Below are positions 40,423 through 48,588 of a DNA stretch of 64,000 nt, piece after piece. Made by a program: the position numbers and the translations under genes. This stretch comes from Caballeronia calidae. Lineage in GTDB: Bacteria; Pseudomonadota; Gammaproteobacteria; Burkholderiales; Burkholderiaceae. The notes beneath the pieces are model-generated. The model was not told where the DNA came from, ran no database searches, and saw only the letters and a program-made list of their open reading frames with translations. Every line of letters starts with the position of its first letter. The stretch's first letter is position 1. The stretch lies in contig NZ_FCOX02000009.1 of the NCBI RefSeq assembly GCF_900044055.2, forward strand, positions 62,001-126,000, written 5' to 3'.

Positions 40423-41082
40423 TTGGACACGCTGCTGCAATTCCTGGGACTCATCCTTCACATAGACAAGTCGCTCGGGGTCTTCATCCAGCATTACGGC
40501 GCCTGGGTCTACGCGGTATTGTTCCTGATCGTGTTCTGCGAAACCGGGCTCGTCGTGTTTCCGTTTCTGCCGGGCGATTCGCTGCTTTTCATCGGCGGCG
40601 CGTTTGCCGCATCGCACGAGATGGATCTGTTCGCGCTGATCGCGCTGCTGCTCATCGCGGCGATATCCGGCAACACGGTGAATTACTGGATCGGCCGCGC
40701 GATCGGGCCGAAGGTCTTCGACACGAACATTCCCGTGCTCGAGCGCTTTCTCGACCGCGCCGCGTTGCAAAAGACGCATAACTTCTATGAGAAGCACGGC
40801 GGCAAGACCATCGTGATCGCGCGTTTCGTGCCGGTGGTGCGCACGTTTGCGCCGTTCGTCGCGGGGGTGTCGTCGATGAGCCACACGCGCTTTCAGCTCT
40901 TCAACATCATGGGCGCGCTGATCTGGGTGCTGCTGCTGGTGCTGCTCGGCTATTTCTTCGGCAACATTCCGTTCATCAAGCAGTATCTGAACGTGATCGT
41001 GCTGGTGGGGATCGGTGCGGCGGTCGTGCCGATCGCGATCGGCGCGTTGTGGAAGATGAGCCGTCGCAATTCGAAGGCTTGA
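40423..41082 (+). CDS. dedA: DedA-family membrane protein
   Basis: 219 residues. DedA proteins are inner-membrane transporters of polyprenyl or phospholipid carriers. The segment LILHIDKSLGVFIQHYGAWVYAVLFLIVFCETGLVV...PFLPGDSLLF matches E. coli DedA closely, and a later FVPVVRTFAPFVAG is the conserved reentrant motif. The start is taken as TTG at 40423: it has GAGGA seven bases upstream and gives the same N-terminus (MDTLLQF...HID) as E. coli DedA, whereas ATG at 40348 adds 25 residues of unlikely sequence. Confidence 0.88.
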   Translation: MDTLLQFLGLILHIDKSLGVFIQHYGAWVYAVLFLIVFCETGLVVFPFLPGDSLLFIGGAFAASHEMDLFALIALLLIAAISGNTVNYWIGRAIGPKVFDTNIPVLERFLDRAALQKTHNFYEKHGGKTIVIARFVPVVRTFAPFVAGVSSMSHTRFQLFNIMGALIWVLLLVLLGYFFGNIPFIKQYLNVIVLVGIGAAVVPIAIGALWKMSRRNSKA

Positions 41083-41141
41083 GGATGAGCCGATGCTCGC
41101 GCGGTCGCCGTGCGGCGCCGCGCGGGCGTCCTGAAGCGACC

Positions 41142-41402
41142 TTAGCCGCGGCGGAACAGGCGGATGATGAACAGCAGCAGCACCGCGCCGATCACGGCGG
41201 TGATCAGCGTGCCGAGGATGCCGCCGCCGAACGAGATGCCGAGGGTGCCGAAGAGCCATCCGCCGATCACGCCGCCGACGATGCCGACGATGATGTCGAC
41301 GATCACGCCGAAGCCGCTGCCGTTCATGATGAGGCCGGCGAGCCAGCCGGCTACGCCGCCGATGATCAGGCTGAGGATGATGCCGTGTTGCATGAGGTGC
41401 AT
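41142..41402 (-). CDS. GlsB/YeaQ/YmgE family small membrane protein
   Basis: 86 residues, nearly all hydrophobic and Gly-rich: IIGGVAGWLAGLIM, VIVDIIVGIVGGVIGGWLFGTLGI and LGTLITAVIGAVLLLFIIRLF. This is the Transgly_assoc (YeaQ/YmgE) pattern of three short helices with glycine motifs. ATG at 41402 is preceded by AGGAG. Members are often stress-induced; the molecular role is unknown. It is convergent with dedA. Confidence 0.88.
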   Translation of the reverse strand: MHLMQHGIILSLIIGGVAGWLAGLIMNGSGFGVIVDIIVGIVGGVIGGWLFGTLGISFGGGILGTLITAVIGAVLLLFIIRLFRRG

Positions 41403-41772
41403 ACGATGAGACTCCTGTGAGATGTTGAGTTGCGGGATGCAGGCGGAACCTTCATCCGGGCGCGGGGAATGTAGCGGAAATGACCGTCGGACGGGCGCGG
41501 CAACCGTCAAGGATTGTCGATGCCGGGAGGCATCCGTCCGTCGCGCGATCGGCGGCGCATGGGCGCCGCGGTGTACGTCAAAAATTTAGAATGCCAAAGG
41601 GTTTCCTCGGCAATGTCCGAAGTGTGTCGTTTAGGTCACTCGGACGAATTTGCGTCTGTAATGTTTTATGCTGGCGGGGTGGTGTTTTCTTAGAAATTGG
41701 GTGTTTCGCAGGACGAGCGGAAACGCGGCGCAAGACGCAGCCGACAGAGTGAAAAAGTTCAAGACGACAAGC

Positions 41773-42708
41773 ATGAGAGAGCGGGTGGTGATGCACAAGA
41801 AAGGTTTCGGATCCAAGGGGACGGTCGCCTGCGCGGCGATCGTGGCGGGGGTAGTCGCGGGATTGGCGGGATGCACATCGACGCCGCGCACGCCGGCGCC
41901 GATCGTCGAGAATTCGGCGCTGAATGCGCCGCCGGTCGCGCAGGTCACGCCGCCGGACGTCACGCCGGCGCCGCTGATCGCGCCCGGCCCGACGGCCGCC
42001 GCGCCTGTCGCGCCGGGGTTTTATCGTGTGAAACCGGGCGATACGCTCTACGGCATCGCGCGCACCTTCAACCAGAAGCCCGCCGATCTGGCCAAGTGGA
42101 ACAATCTGCCGGAAAGCAAGCAGGTGAACATCGGGCAGACGTTGCGCGTCGTGCCGCCGGGCGCATCGGCGGCGAGCACCGCCGCCGTGGCCCCCGCGAC
42201 ATCGAAGATGGCGCAGCCGCCGCTTTTGCCTACGCCGGAGAAATCGGCGGCCCAGAAACCCGTGGCGGAGAAACCCGTGGCGGAGAAGCCCGCGGCGGCC
42301 GAAGAGCGTCAACCCGCGGTCGCCGCCACCGCGCCCAAGGGCACCTTCGTCTGGCCCGCGCACGGAGAAGTCGTGCGCAAGTTCGGCACGAGCGGCAACA
42401 AGGGCATCGATATCGAGGGCAAGGTCGGACAGCCGGTCAAGGCGGCGGCGTCGGGCAAGGTGGTGTACGCCGGCAGCGGCTTGCGTTCCTACGGGCGCAT
42501 GATCATCGTCAGGCACAGCAACGACTATCTGACCGCCTACGCGTACAACGAAAAGCTGCTCGTGAAGGAAGGCGACACCGTCAAGCAGGGCGCGACGATC
42601 GCGGACATGGGCACCGGCCCGAGCGGCACGCCGGCATTGCATTTCGAAGTGAGAAAATCCGGCGCGGCCGTCGATCCGGTGCCGCTGCTCAGCGCGGCGG
42701 GCGGCTGA
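41773..42708 (+). CDS. NlpD-like LysM/M23 lipoprotein (probable amidase activator)
   Basis: 311 residues. The lipobox GLAGC places the lipidated Cys at residue 34. A LysM domain (about 83-127, FYRVKPGDTLYGIARTF) binds peptidoglycan; a Pro/Ala-rich linker with an EKPVA repeat follows, then an M23 domain (about 215-305). The metal site is incomplete: GNKGIDIEG lacks the usual His, and YAYNEKLLV has Tyr where active enzymes have His, though LHFEVRK is kept. This degenerate pattern is that of NlpD, which activates AmiC rather than cutting peptidoglycan itself. ATG at 41773; a second ATG lies at 41791. Confidence 0.88.
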   Translation: MRERVVMHKKGFGSKGTVACAAIVAGVVAGLAGCTSTPRTPAPIVENSALNAPPVAQVTPPDVTPAPLIAPGPTAAAPVAPGFYRVKPGDTLYGIARTFNQKPADLAKWNNLPESKQVNIGQTLRVVPPGASAASTAAVAPATSKMAQPPLLPTPEKSAAQKPVAEKPVAEKPAAAEERQPAVAATAPKGTFVWPAHGEVVRKFGTSGNKGIDIEGKVGQPVKAAASGKVVYAGSGLRSYGRMIIVRHSNDYLTAYAYNEKLLVKEGDTVKQGATIADMGTGPSGTPALHFEVRKSGAAVDPVPLLSAAGG

Positions 42709-42737
42709 TTCGTCCGCCGGCACGAAGGGAGTCCAAG

Positions 42738-43298
42738 GTGAGGAAGATCGTGTTCGCCGCGCTGGCCGCGGCGTCGCTGGCGCTGCCGTTAACCGGCTGC
42801 GATCAGCAGCAGAGCGAGGAAGGCTTGAACAAGCTCAAGGCATTTTTCAATGCGGTGAAGCCGGACAACCTGCTGCTGAAGAATCTGCAGCCGGGCGTGA
42901 CGACCGAGGCGCAGATCCGCGAACAGATGGGCGAGCCGGAAATGGAGCGCAAGTTCACGGACGGATCGAAGCGCCTCGAATATCCGCGCGGCCCGGCCGG
43001 AACGAACACCTACATGGTCGATATCGACTCCGACGGTCTCTTCGTTTCCGTGACGCAAGTGCTCACCGCCGAGAATTTCGCGAAGGTGCGGCCTGGCATG
43101 ACGATGGACGAAGCCCGCCGCCTGCTCGGCAAGCCGACCGAGGTCGCGGAATATCGCCTGAAGAAGGAGCGCGTCTGGAGCTGGCATTGGCTGGAGGATG
43201 GCGTGAATCAGGACGCGATGTTCAACGCGCACTTCGGGCCCGACGGCACGGTCGTGACCACATCGCGTTCCGAAGCGATCCGCGGCGGCCAGCGCTGA
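42738..43298 (+). CDS. SmpA/OmlA (BamE-like) domain lipoprotein
   Basis: 186 residues. The signal ends in lipobox LTGC (Cys near residue 18). Two repeats follow that resemble the SmpA/OmlA fold of BamE: LLKNLQPGVTTEAQIREQMGEPE and AKVRPGMTMDEARRLLGKPTEVAEYR, each with the 'xPGxTxxexxxxlGxP' pattern. The second ends with VWSWHWLED. The start is GTG at 42738 with AGGGAG eight bases upstream. It follows the NlpD-like gene by 29 bases. It is probably an outer-membrane lipoprotein, but whether it serves the BAM complex is unknown. Confidence 0.82.
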   Translation: MRKIVFAALAAASLALPLTGCDQQQSEEGLNKLKAFFNAVKPDNLLLKNLQPGVTTEAQIREQMGEPEMERKFTDGSKRLEYPRGPAGTNTYMVDIDSDGLFVSVTQVLTAENFAKVRPGMTMDEARRLLGKPTEVAEYRLKKERVWSWHWLEDGVNQDAMFNAHFGPDGTVVTTSRSEAIRGGQR

Positions 43299-43316
43299 TT
43301 CATCCGCTCACGAACC

Positions 43317-43703
43317 ATGAACGATTCTGTCATCTGCGATACGCGTCTCCGTCTGATGGACGAAGCGTCGCGCTATCGCGATCAGGCGTTCGAGGATGGC
43401 GGCGAGCCTCTGTCGATACGCTGGGAGTGCGGCCGCGGTCATAGCTGGGACAAAGCGCTCGACGTCGAGCACAACGTGCGCTGTATGAACTGCACGGCGG
43501 AGCGGCGCGAGAGAGAGACGAGGCGCCTGCGCGAACTGGCGGAGGTGCGCGGCGGCGCGCTGCTTTCGCGCCGCTACGTGGACGCCGCGACGCCGCTCAC
43601 CTGGCGATGCGCATACGGCCACGAGTGGGACGCCCGTCCCGGCACGGTATCGCGTCACTGGTGCGCGCAATGCGCGCGTACGTTGTTCGCCTGTATCCGC
43701 TGA
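43317..43703 (+). CDS. Small protein with two treble-clef-like zinc ribbons
   Basis: 128 residues. Two similar units are seen: WECGRGHSWD then CMNCTAERRE (about residues 36-65), and WRCAYGHEWD then CAQCARTLFA (about residues 96-125). Each has the Cys-x3/4-His then Cys-x2-Cys spacing of the DUF4379-like probable zinc ribbon, often joined to Vsr-like or other nuclease domains. Here it stands alone. It lies 18 bases after the BamE-like gene, but a shared function is not suggested by the sequence. DNA or RNA binding is a guess. Confidence 0.7.
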   Translation: MNDSVICDTRLRLMDEASRYRDQAFEDGGEPLSIRWECGRGHSWDKALDVEHNVRCMNCTAERRERETRRLRELAEVRGGALLSRRYVDAATPLTWRCAYGHEWDARPGTVSRHWCAQCARTLFACIR

Positions 43704-44077
43704 TCCGTTCAGCCGCCATTCAGCGCCGCGACCGGTTCACTCGCCGAACCGTGCAACGCGTTCCGGCGAGGCAAAAGAAAAAGCCGGCGAATGCCGGCTT
43801 TTGAACTTCGTTGTCGGGACGCCGGCTTCCTTCGCCTGCGACTCGCCGCGCCGTTGGCAAAAGCTCGCGCTGTGTTTTTATTGTTGCGCTCTGCTTTTAC
43901 CCACGACCCGGCCGAGTGCCGCCCATCCTGTTTTTCGGTCTCTCAGCGCGTTTTGCTGCTTCCCCCCGTGCGCTGGAATAAGTATTGCCAACGTCGATTT
44001 CTCGGAATGTACGCTCGCAAACACATTCGCAGAATGATAAGCGTATTAGGGGAAAGCCCTGATCTCAGGCGTGGCTT
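43704..44077. other. Intergenic region, with one terminator
   Basis: About 370 bases between two convergent genes. A hairpin terminator sits at 43777-43806 (separate entry). The remaining 270 bases are of lower GC; no gene or RNA was recognised. Confidence 0.5.
43777..43806 (+). terminator. Rho-independent terminator after the zinc-ribbon gene
   Basis: AAAAAGCCGGC - GAAT - GCCGGCTTTTGA: a 7-base GC stem with flanking A and T runs. It follows the zinc-ribbon gene by 75 bases. Confidence 0.85.
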
Positions 44078-44545
44078 TTAGCCAACGGACGACACCGCTT
44101 GCGTCCCGACGCCCGAGCGCATGTTCGCCGCGACGAGCGATTGCGTGACCATGCGCGCTTCCGCCTCTGCGATGTGTTCGAGCGTCGCGTCTTGCAGTTG
44201 CGCCGCGAGGACGGCGAGCGCCGTGCAGAGCCGCGCGTGCTCGCCTTCATCGAGCGTCCAGGCGCCTTCGGCCGAGTGGCGCGCATCCAGCTCGACCAGC
44301 GCTTCGTGCGCGAGCGTGATGTCGTTCTCGTCATCCGGCGCATGACCGAGCTGGCACAACTCCTCCGCGACCAGCATGTGACGGCACAGCGCCATGAAGA
44401 GCGCGTGCGAGCCGTGCCCGCGATGAAACGCGTCGAGCGCCACGTAGCATCGCAGCAACATCGCGTCGATCATCGGTTCGCGCGCCGTGCGGTTGTACGT
44501 CAGCGCGCGCAGCAGCGGCGACATCGCGGGACGGGCGGATTTCAT
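44078..44545 (-). CDS. Hypothetical helical protein
   Basis: 155 residues, mostly helical, Ala/Leu/His-rich: EPMIDAMLLRCYVALDAFHRGHGSHALFM, LCRHMLVAEELCQLGH and ALVELDARHSAEGAW. The numerous His, Glu and Cys residues could bind a metal, but no known motif was recognised. The start is ATG at 44545; a GTG at 44566 is an alternative. It ends head to head with a terminator-flanked region and stands alone. Confidence 0.65.
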   Translation of the reverse strand: MKSARPAMSPLLRALTYNRTAREPMIDAMLLRCYVALDAFHRGHGSHALFMALCRHMLVAEELCQLGHAPDDENDITLAHEALVELDARHSAEGAWTLDEGEHARLCTALAVLAAQLQDATLEHIAEAEARMVTQSLVAANMRSGVGTQAVSSVG

Positions 44546-44690
44546 GTTCGTCGATTTCCTCTTCACGACAGTGCTCCCAAAGAAGGTTCTCGCGTACGCG
44601 GCGGCGGTTCGCCGCGCCGCCGGATGCGTGTTGATGCGTTTGACGTCGCAAGCATCATCGCAGCGGAAAATGAGCGGTGAATTAGGGCGC

Positions 44691-45407
44691 TCACGCGGGC
44701 GTCAGCGTCTCGCCGGACACGTGCACCTTCTGGCCGACCGCCACGCCGGGCGCGGCCTCATAGTTGAAGTTGCGCACGCTGCCGTCGTTCATGCGGACCT
44801 GCACCTGATAGGTCGTCGCCTTGTGAACCACGTGTTCGATCTGATTGCCCGCGAGCCCGCCGCCGATCGCACCGATGATCGTCGCCGCCGTGCGTCCGCG
44901 GCCATTGCCGATCTGCGTGCCCGCGAGGCCGCCGACCACCGCGCCGCCGATCGCGCCGAGGCCGGTCGTCGGCTGCGCGGTCTGCACGGCGTTGACGGCC
45001 GTCACTTCGCCGGCGTAGGGATCGTAGGCGGGCGCGGGAGGCGGCGTGTACGAAGCGTTTTCCTGAACGGGCGCGGGGCGGCGCACCGGCGTCGGATGAT
45101 GCCCACGCACGGCGCGCGGCAAGGATGCAGCCGGTTGCGTCGCGGCCGCGGGCTGCGATGCCTGCGAGACGGGCTGCGACGCTTGCGTCACGGGCTGCGA
45201 AGCCTGCGTCACCGCTTGCGTCTTCACGACCTGCGCATCGACGAGCGGCGAAGCGGTGACCGTCGTGGCCGTCGCTTTCGACGACGGCAGCAGACCTGTC
45301 ATGGCCGCGACGCCCGTGCCGCACGCGAGGATGACCGATACGGCGGCCGCCGCGACGAGCGGATGAATGCGGGACGGCTTCGTTTGAATCTCGGGAACGG
45401 CGTTCAT
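44691..45407 (-). CDS. Glycine-zipper 2TM (17 kDa surface antigen-like) membrane protein
   Basis: 238 residues. Residues 18-40 form a membrane anchor (LVAAAAVSVILACGTGVAAM). A low-complexity stretch with repeated TQASQPV units (about residues 65-95) and a Pro-rich linker follow. The Rick_17kDa_Anti/glycine-zipper 2TM domain is GAIGGAVVGGLAGTQIGNGRGRTAATIIGAIGGGLAGNQIE (about 150-190), then a beta-rich end (YQVQVRMNDGSVRNF). It should insert a glycine-zipper hairpin in the envelope. ATG at 45407 with CAGGAG upstream. Confidence 0.85.
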   Translation of the reverse strand: MNAVPEIQTKPSRIHPLVAAAAVSVILACGTGVAAMTGLLPSSKATATTVTASPLVDAQVVKTQAVTQASQPVTQASQPVSQASQPAAATQPAASLPRAVRGHHPTPVRRPAPVQENASYTPPPAPAYDPYAGEVTAVNAVQTAQPTTGLGAIGGAVVGGLAGTQIGNGRGRTAATIIGAIGGGLAGNQIEHVVHKATTYQVQVRMNDGSVRNFNYEAAPGVAVGQKVHVSGETLTPA

Positions 45408-45545
45408 GGCAGCGACTCCTGTGGATGCCTGCTAGCTATAACGCCGCGCAACGTGCGCGGTGGACGCGGTTGCTGTGACATTTGTAAGCAAAAATCGCAA
45501 GACGGCCGGCCTAGGGTGAATACACATGTTGCGTTAATTTTTTCG

Positions 45546-45560
45546 ATGGCAACATATGTA
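45546..45560. promoter_or_regulatory. Candidate RpiR operator before the binding-protein gene
   Basis: GGCAACATATGTA at 45549-45560 is a near match to the perfect palindrome CAACATATGTTG found before the aminotransferase (48518-48529): ten of twelve bases agree. A further CACATGTTG lies at 45524-45532. It is 26 bases before the binding-protein start codon. The regulator is inferred to be the RpiR protein encoded at 48589-49449. Confidence 0.5.
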
Positions 45561-45585
45561 TCATTCCACACGAAAAGAGGAAGCC

Positions 45586-46488
45586 ATGAAATTCAAGCCG
45601 CTCGCATCCACTCTGGCGCTTGCCGCGCTTTCGCTCGTCACGGGGGCGAGCTACGGCCAGGACGGTCAGTCGACGCTGGCGAAGGTGCAGAACGTCAATC
45701 TGATCGCGATCGGCCATCGCGAGACGTCGGTGCCGTTCTCGTATGTCGATGCGAGCAACAACGTCGTCGGTTTTTCGCAGGACCTGTGCAACAAGGTGAT
45801 CGACGCAGTCAAGGCGAAGACGAAGCATCCTGATCTACGCGTGCGCTTCATTCCGGTGACGTCGCAGAATCGCATTTCGCTCGTGCAGAACGGCACGGTC
45901 GATCTCGAATGCGGTGTGACGACCAATCTCACGTCGCGGCAGAATCAGGTCGCGTTCTCCGATACGTTCTTCGTCGCGACGACGCGCCTGCTCACGAAGA
46001 AGGATTCCGGCATCAAGGACTTTCCGGATCTCGCGGGCAAGACCGTCGTGACGAATCAGGGCACGACGTCGGAGCGCATCCTGCGCAAGATGAACGAAGA
46101 GAAGAAGATGAACATGAGCATCATCAGCGCGAAGGACTACGGCGAAGGGCGCGCGACGCTCGAAACCGGCCGCGCGGTGGCCTACATGATGGACGACGTG
46201 CTGCTTGCGGGCACGCGCTCGCTGACGGCGAAGCCTTCGGACTGGGTGCTGGTCGGCACGCCGCAGTCGTCGGAGGCGTACGGCTTCATGATGAGGAAGG
46301 ACGATCCGGAGTTCAAGAAGCTCGTCGACGACGCGCTGAGCCAGGTGATGAAGAGCCCCGAGATCAACACGATGTACGACAAGTGGTTCACGAAACCCGT
46401 GCCGCCGAAGAACATCAACTTTGATTTCCCGATGAGCGACACGATGAAGAAGCTCTACGCGGAACCGAACGACAAGGCGTTCGAATGA
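45586..46488 (+). CDS. Amino-acid ABC transporter substrate-binding protein (GltI-like)
   Basis: 300 residues. A signal peptide (residues 1-24, ending GASYG) is followed by a two-lobe binding fold: GHRETSVPFSYVDASNNVVG, DLCNKVIDAVKAK, and AVRLLTKKDSGIKDFPDLAGKTVVTNQGTTSE. The general layout is of the glutamate/aspartate-binding GltI type. ATG at 45586 follows AGGAAG. No permease or ATPase gene adjoins, so it must join a transporter encoded elsewhere. The operator-like dyad upstream suggests control by the RpiR gene 3 kb away. Confidence 0.9.
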   Translation: MKFKPLASTLALAALSLVTGASYGQDGQSTLAKVQNVNLIAIGHRETSVPFSYVDASNNVVGFSQDLCNKVIDAVKAKTKHPDLRVRFIPVTSQNRISLVQNGTVDLECGVTTNLTSRQNQVAFSDTFFVATTRLLTKKDSGIKDFPDLAGKTVVTNQGTTSERILRKMNEEKKMNMSIISAKDYGEGRATLETGRAVAYMMDDVLLAGTRSLTAKPSDWVLVGTPQSSEAYGFMMRKDDPEFKKLVDDALSQVMKSPEINTMYDKWFTKPVPPKNINFDFPMSDTMKKLYAEPNDKAFE

Positions 46489-46496
46489 CGAACGGG

Positions 46497-46525
46497 CCGG
46501 GCGCGAAGCTGCGCCCGGTTTTTTT
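46497..46525 (+). terminator. Rho-independent terminator after the binding-protein gene
   Basis: CCGGGCGC - GAAGCT - GCGCCCGG followed by seven T. The stem is perfect. It ends the binding-protein transcript, and the T run touches the stop codon of the convergent decarboxylase-family gene. Confidence 0.92.
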
Positions 46526-47079
46526 CATTCGGCGAAAGGCAGATCCGTTTGTCCTTCGGCGCGCATCCCGAAGGTATTGAGCGTCATCGCGACGAGCGCG
46601 TAATAGCCCAGCAGGCCGACGAGATTCACCACGACCGTATGGCCGAAGCGCGCGACGGCGGCGTCGTAGGTTGCATCGCTCACGCGCTTCGTTTCGTAGA
46701 GCTCGGTCGCGAAATCGAAGACGAGCTTGTCGTCGGCGTCGGCGAAGGTCGGCGTCTTGTTCGTGCGCAGCGCTTCGGCGATATCGGCGGGCAGGCCCGC
46801 ATCGAGCGCGATCGGATGATGGATATGCCATTCCGCCTGCGAGCGCCAGCGCGCCGCCGTCACGAGAATCGCGAGTTCGGAAAGGCGCAGCGGCAGGCCT
46901 GTCTTGTAGCGGCAGAACGCACCGAGTTGCTGCGCGTTCTGTGCGAGCTCCGGACTGAAGATCCAGCCGAGGAACGGACCGTTGAGATTGCCGCGCGGCC
47001 CGCTCAATATGTCCTGCAGCACGGCCTTCTGTTCTTCCGAGGCGGTGGCGATGTCGAAATCGGGAAGTCTCTTGTTCAT
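46525..47079 (-). CDS. Carboxymuconolactone-decarboxylase family protein
   Basis: 184 residues. A helical AhpD/CMD-like protein: GPRGNLNGPFLGWIFSPELAQNAQQLGAFCRYKTGLPLRLSELAILVTAARWRSQAEWHIHHPIALDAG matches the CMD family core. The AhpD CxxC is absent; a single Cys and AEWHIHHP remain, so it is of the CMD type rather than the peroxidase-linked type. ATG at 47079. It lies 37 bases after the aminotransferase on the same strand, so they are co-transcribed. The substrate is unknown. Confidence 0.85.
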   Translation of the reverse strand: MNKRLPDFDIATASEEQKAVLQDILSGPRGNLNGPFLGWIFSPELAQNAQQLGAFCRYKTGLPLRLSELAILVTAARWRSQAEWHIHHPIALDAGLPADIAEALRTNKTPTFADADDKLVFDFATELYETKRVSDATYDAAVARFGHTVVVNLVGLLGYYALVAMTLNTFGMRAEGQTDLPFAE

Positions 47080-47116
47080 GGTTCGATCGATGTTCGTTGG
47101 TTCAGGCGCGTGACGA

Positions 47117-48460
47117 TCAGGCCGTCTTCGCGCCGATGACCGAAAGCGCGCCGTCGATGGCATCCGAAAGCCGCGCGACGATCGTTTCGATCTGCTCGCT
47201 CGTCGTGATGAACGGCGGCGCGATGAGCACGTGATCGCCGATCCGGCCATCGACGGTGCCGCCCATCGGATAGACCATGAGGCCGCGCTTCATCGCCTCG
47301 CTCTTGATGACCGCGTGCAGCTTGAGCTTCGGATCGAACGGCGCCTTGCTCGCGCGATCCTGCACCAGCTCGACGCCGGTGAAGAGACCGCGCCCGCGCA
47401 CATCGCCGATGAAAGGATGATTCGCGTGCCGCTCGCGCAACGACGCGCGCAGTTGCTCGCCGCGCGCCTTCACGTTGTCGAGCAGTTTGTCTTCGGCGAT
47501 GACCTTCTGTACTTCGAGCGCAGCGGCGCAGGCCGTCGCGTGACCGATGTAGGTATGACCGTGCTGGAAAAAGCCCGAGCCGCCGACGATCGTATCGAAG
47601 ATTTCGTTGCTCACGAGCGTCGCGCCGATCGGCTGGTAGCCCGCGCCGAGTCCCTTCGCGATCGCGAGAATATCGGGCGATACGCCGTCTTCCTCGCACG
47701 CGAAGAGATAGCCCGTGCGGCCCATGCCTGACATCACTTCGTCGAGGATCAGCAGCACGCCGTATTTGTCGCAGACCGCGCGGATCTTGCGGAAGTACTC
47801 GCGCACGGGCGGCACCGCGCCCGCCGTCGCGCCGACGACCGTCTCCGCGACGAATGCCGCGACCGACTCCGGACCGAGTTCGAGGATCTTCGCTTCGAGT
47901 TCGTCGGCGAGACGTTGCGCGAAGGCTTCGTCGGTTTCGCCCGCTTGCTGCTCGCGATACGCGAAGCAGGGCGAGACGTGATGCGCTTCGATCAGGATCG
48001 GCAGGAACGGCTCGCGGCGCCACGCGTTGCCGCCGATCGCGAGCGCGCCGAGCGTGTTGCCGTGATAGCTCTGCCGGCGCGCGATGAAATGCCGGCGCTC
48101 GGGCTGGCCCTTCTCGACGAAATACTGGCGCGCGAGCTTGAGCGCGGCTTCCATCGCCTCGGAGCCGCCCGACACGAAGTACACGTGGCCGAGATTCTTC
48201 GGCGCCGCTTCGACGAGCCGGTCCGCGAGTTCCTCGGCCGGTTCCGTCGTGAAGAAGGACGTGTGCGCGTAAGGCAATTGCTGCACCTGGCGCTGAATGG
48301 CTTCGATCACGCGCGGATGGCTGTGACCGAGGCACGACACGGCCGCGCCGCCGCACGCGTCCATATAGCGCTTGCCGTTCGAATCGATGATTTCGATGCC
48401 GTCCCCGCGCACGGCGACGGGAAGCGTGGCGCGCGGCGCGCGATGAAATACCGTGGTCAT
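47117..48460 (-). CDS. Class III pyridoxal-phosphate aminotransferase
   Basis: 447 residues. The fold type I landmarks are DACGGAAVSCLGHSHPRV, YFVSGGSEAMEAALKLAR, ILDEVMSGMGRTGYLFAC (Asp binding the PLP pyridine) and ILAIAKGLGAGYQPIGA (Schiff-base Lys). The binding of omega-amino acids, diamines or taurine-like compounds is typical of this branch. ATG at 48460; the leader holds a perfect 12-base palindrome, the likely RpiR operator. The companion genes (CMD-like, amino-acid binding protein, RpiR) suggest an amine/amino-acid catabolic set. Confidence 0.88.
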   Translation of the reverse strand: MTTVFHRAPRATLPVAVRGDGIEIIDSNGKRYMDACGGAAVSCLGHSHPRVIEAIQRQVQQLPYAHTSFFTTEPAEELADRLVEAAPKNLGHVYFVSGGSEAMEAALKLARQYFVEKGQPERRHFIARRQSYHGNTLGALAIGGNAWRREPFLPILIEAHHVSPCFAYREQQAGETDEAFAQRLADELEAKILELGPESVAAFVAETVVGATAGAVPPVREYFRKIRAVCDKYGVLLILDEVMSGMGRTGYLFACEEDGVSPDILAIAKGLGAGYQPIGATLVSNEIFDTIVGGSGFFQHGHTYIGHATACAAALEVQKVIAEDKLLDNVKARGEQLRASLRERHANHPFIGDVRGRGLFTGVELVQDRASKAPFDPKLKLHAVIKSEAMKRGLMVYPMGGTVDGRIGDHVLIAPPFITTSEQIETIVARLSDAIDGALSVIGAKTA

Positions 48461-48513
48461 GGTGTCTGCCCTTTTAAGTGCGTGCGCAACACGCGATGTA
48501 TTATTCTAACTCC

Positions 48514-48535
48514 ATTGCAACATATGTTGTCAATG
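48514..48535. promoter_or_regulatory. Candidate RpiR operator before the aminotransferase
   Basis: The palindrome CAACATATGTTG (48518-48529) is perfect over 12 bases, and outer ATTG / CAAT arms extend the dyad with a one-base offset (CCATTG ... CAATGG). It sits 58 bases before the aminotransferase start and 60 bases downstream of the RpiR coding end. The same motif occurs before the binding-protein gene. Confidence 0.6.
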
Positions 48536-48588
48536 GGGCTATGCACATCGCAGCGGCGACGGCGGGCGGCGTCGCGTACCGGGTTCGC

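Noticed and set aside
42255-42300. Short direct repeats of GTGGCGGAGAAACCC type
   Set aside because: They code the EKPVA linker repeat of the NlpD-like protein; not a CRISPR array.
45050-45250. Repeats in the glycine-zipper gene as a possible phase-variable locus
   Set aside because: The TQASQPV repeats are imperfect at nucleotide level and multiples of three, so they fit a protein spacer.
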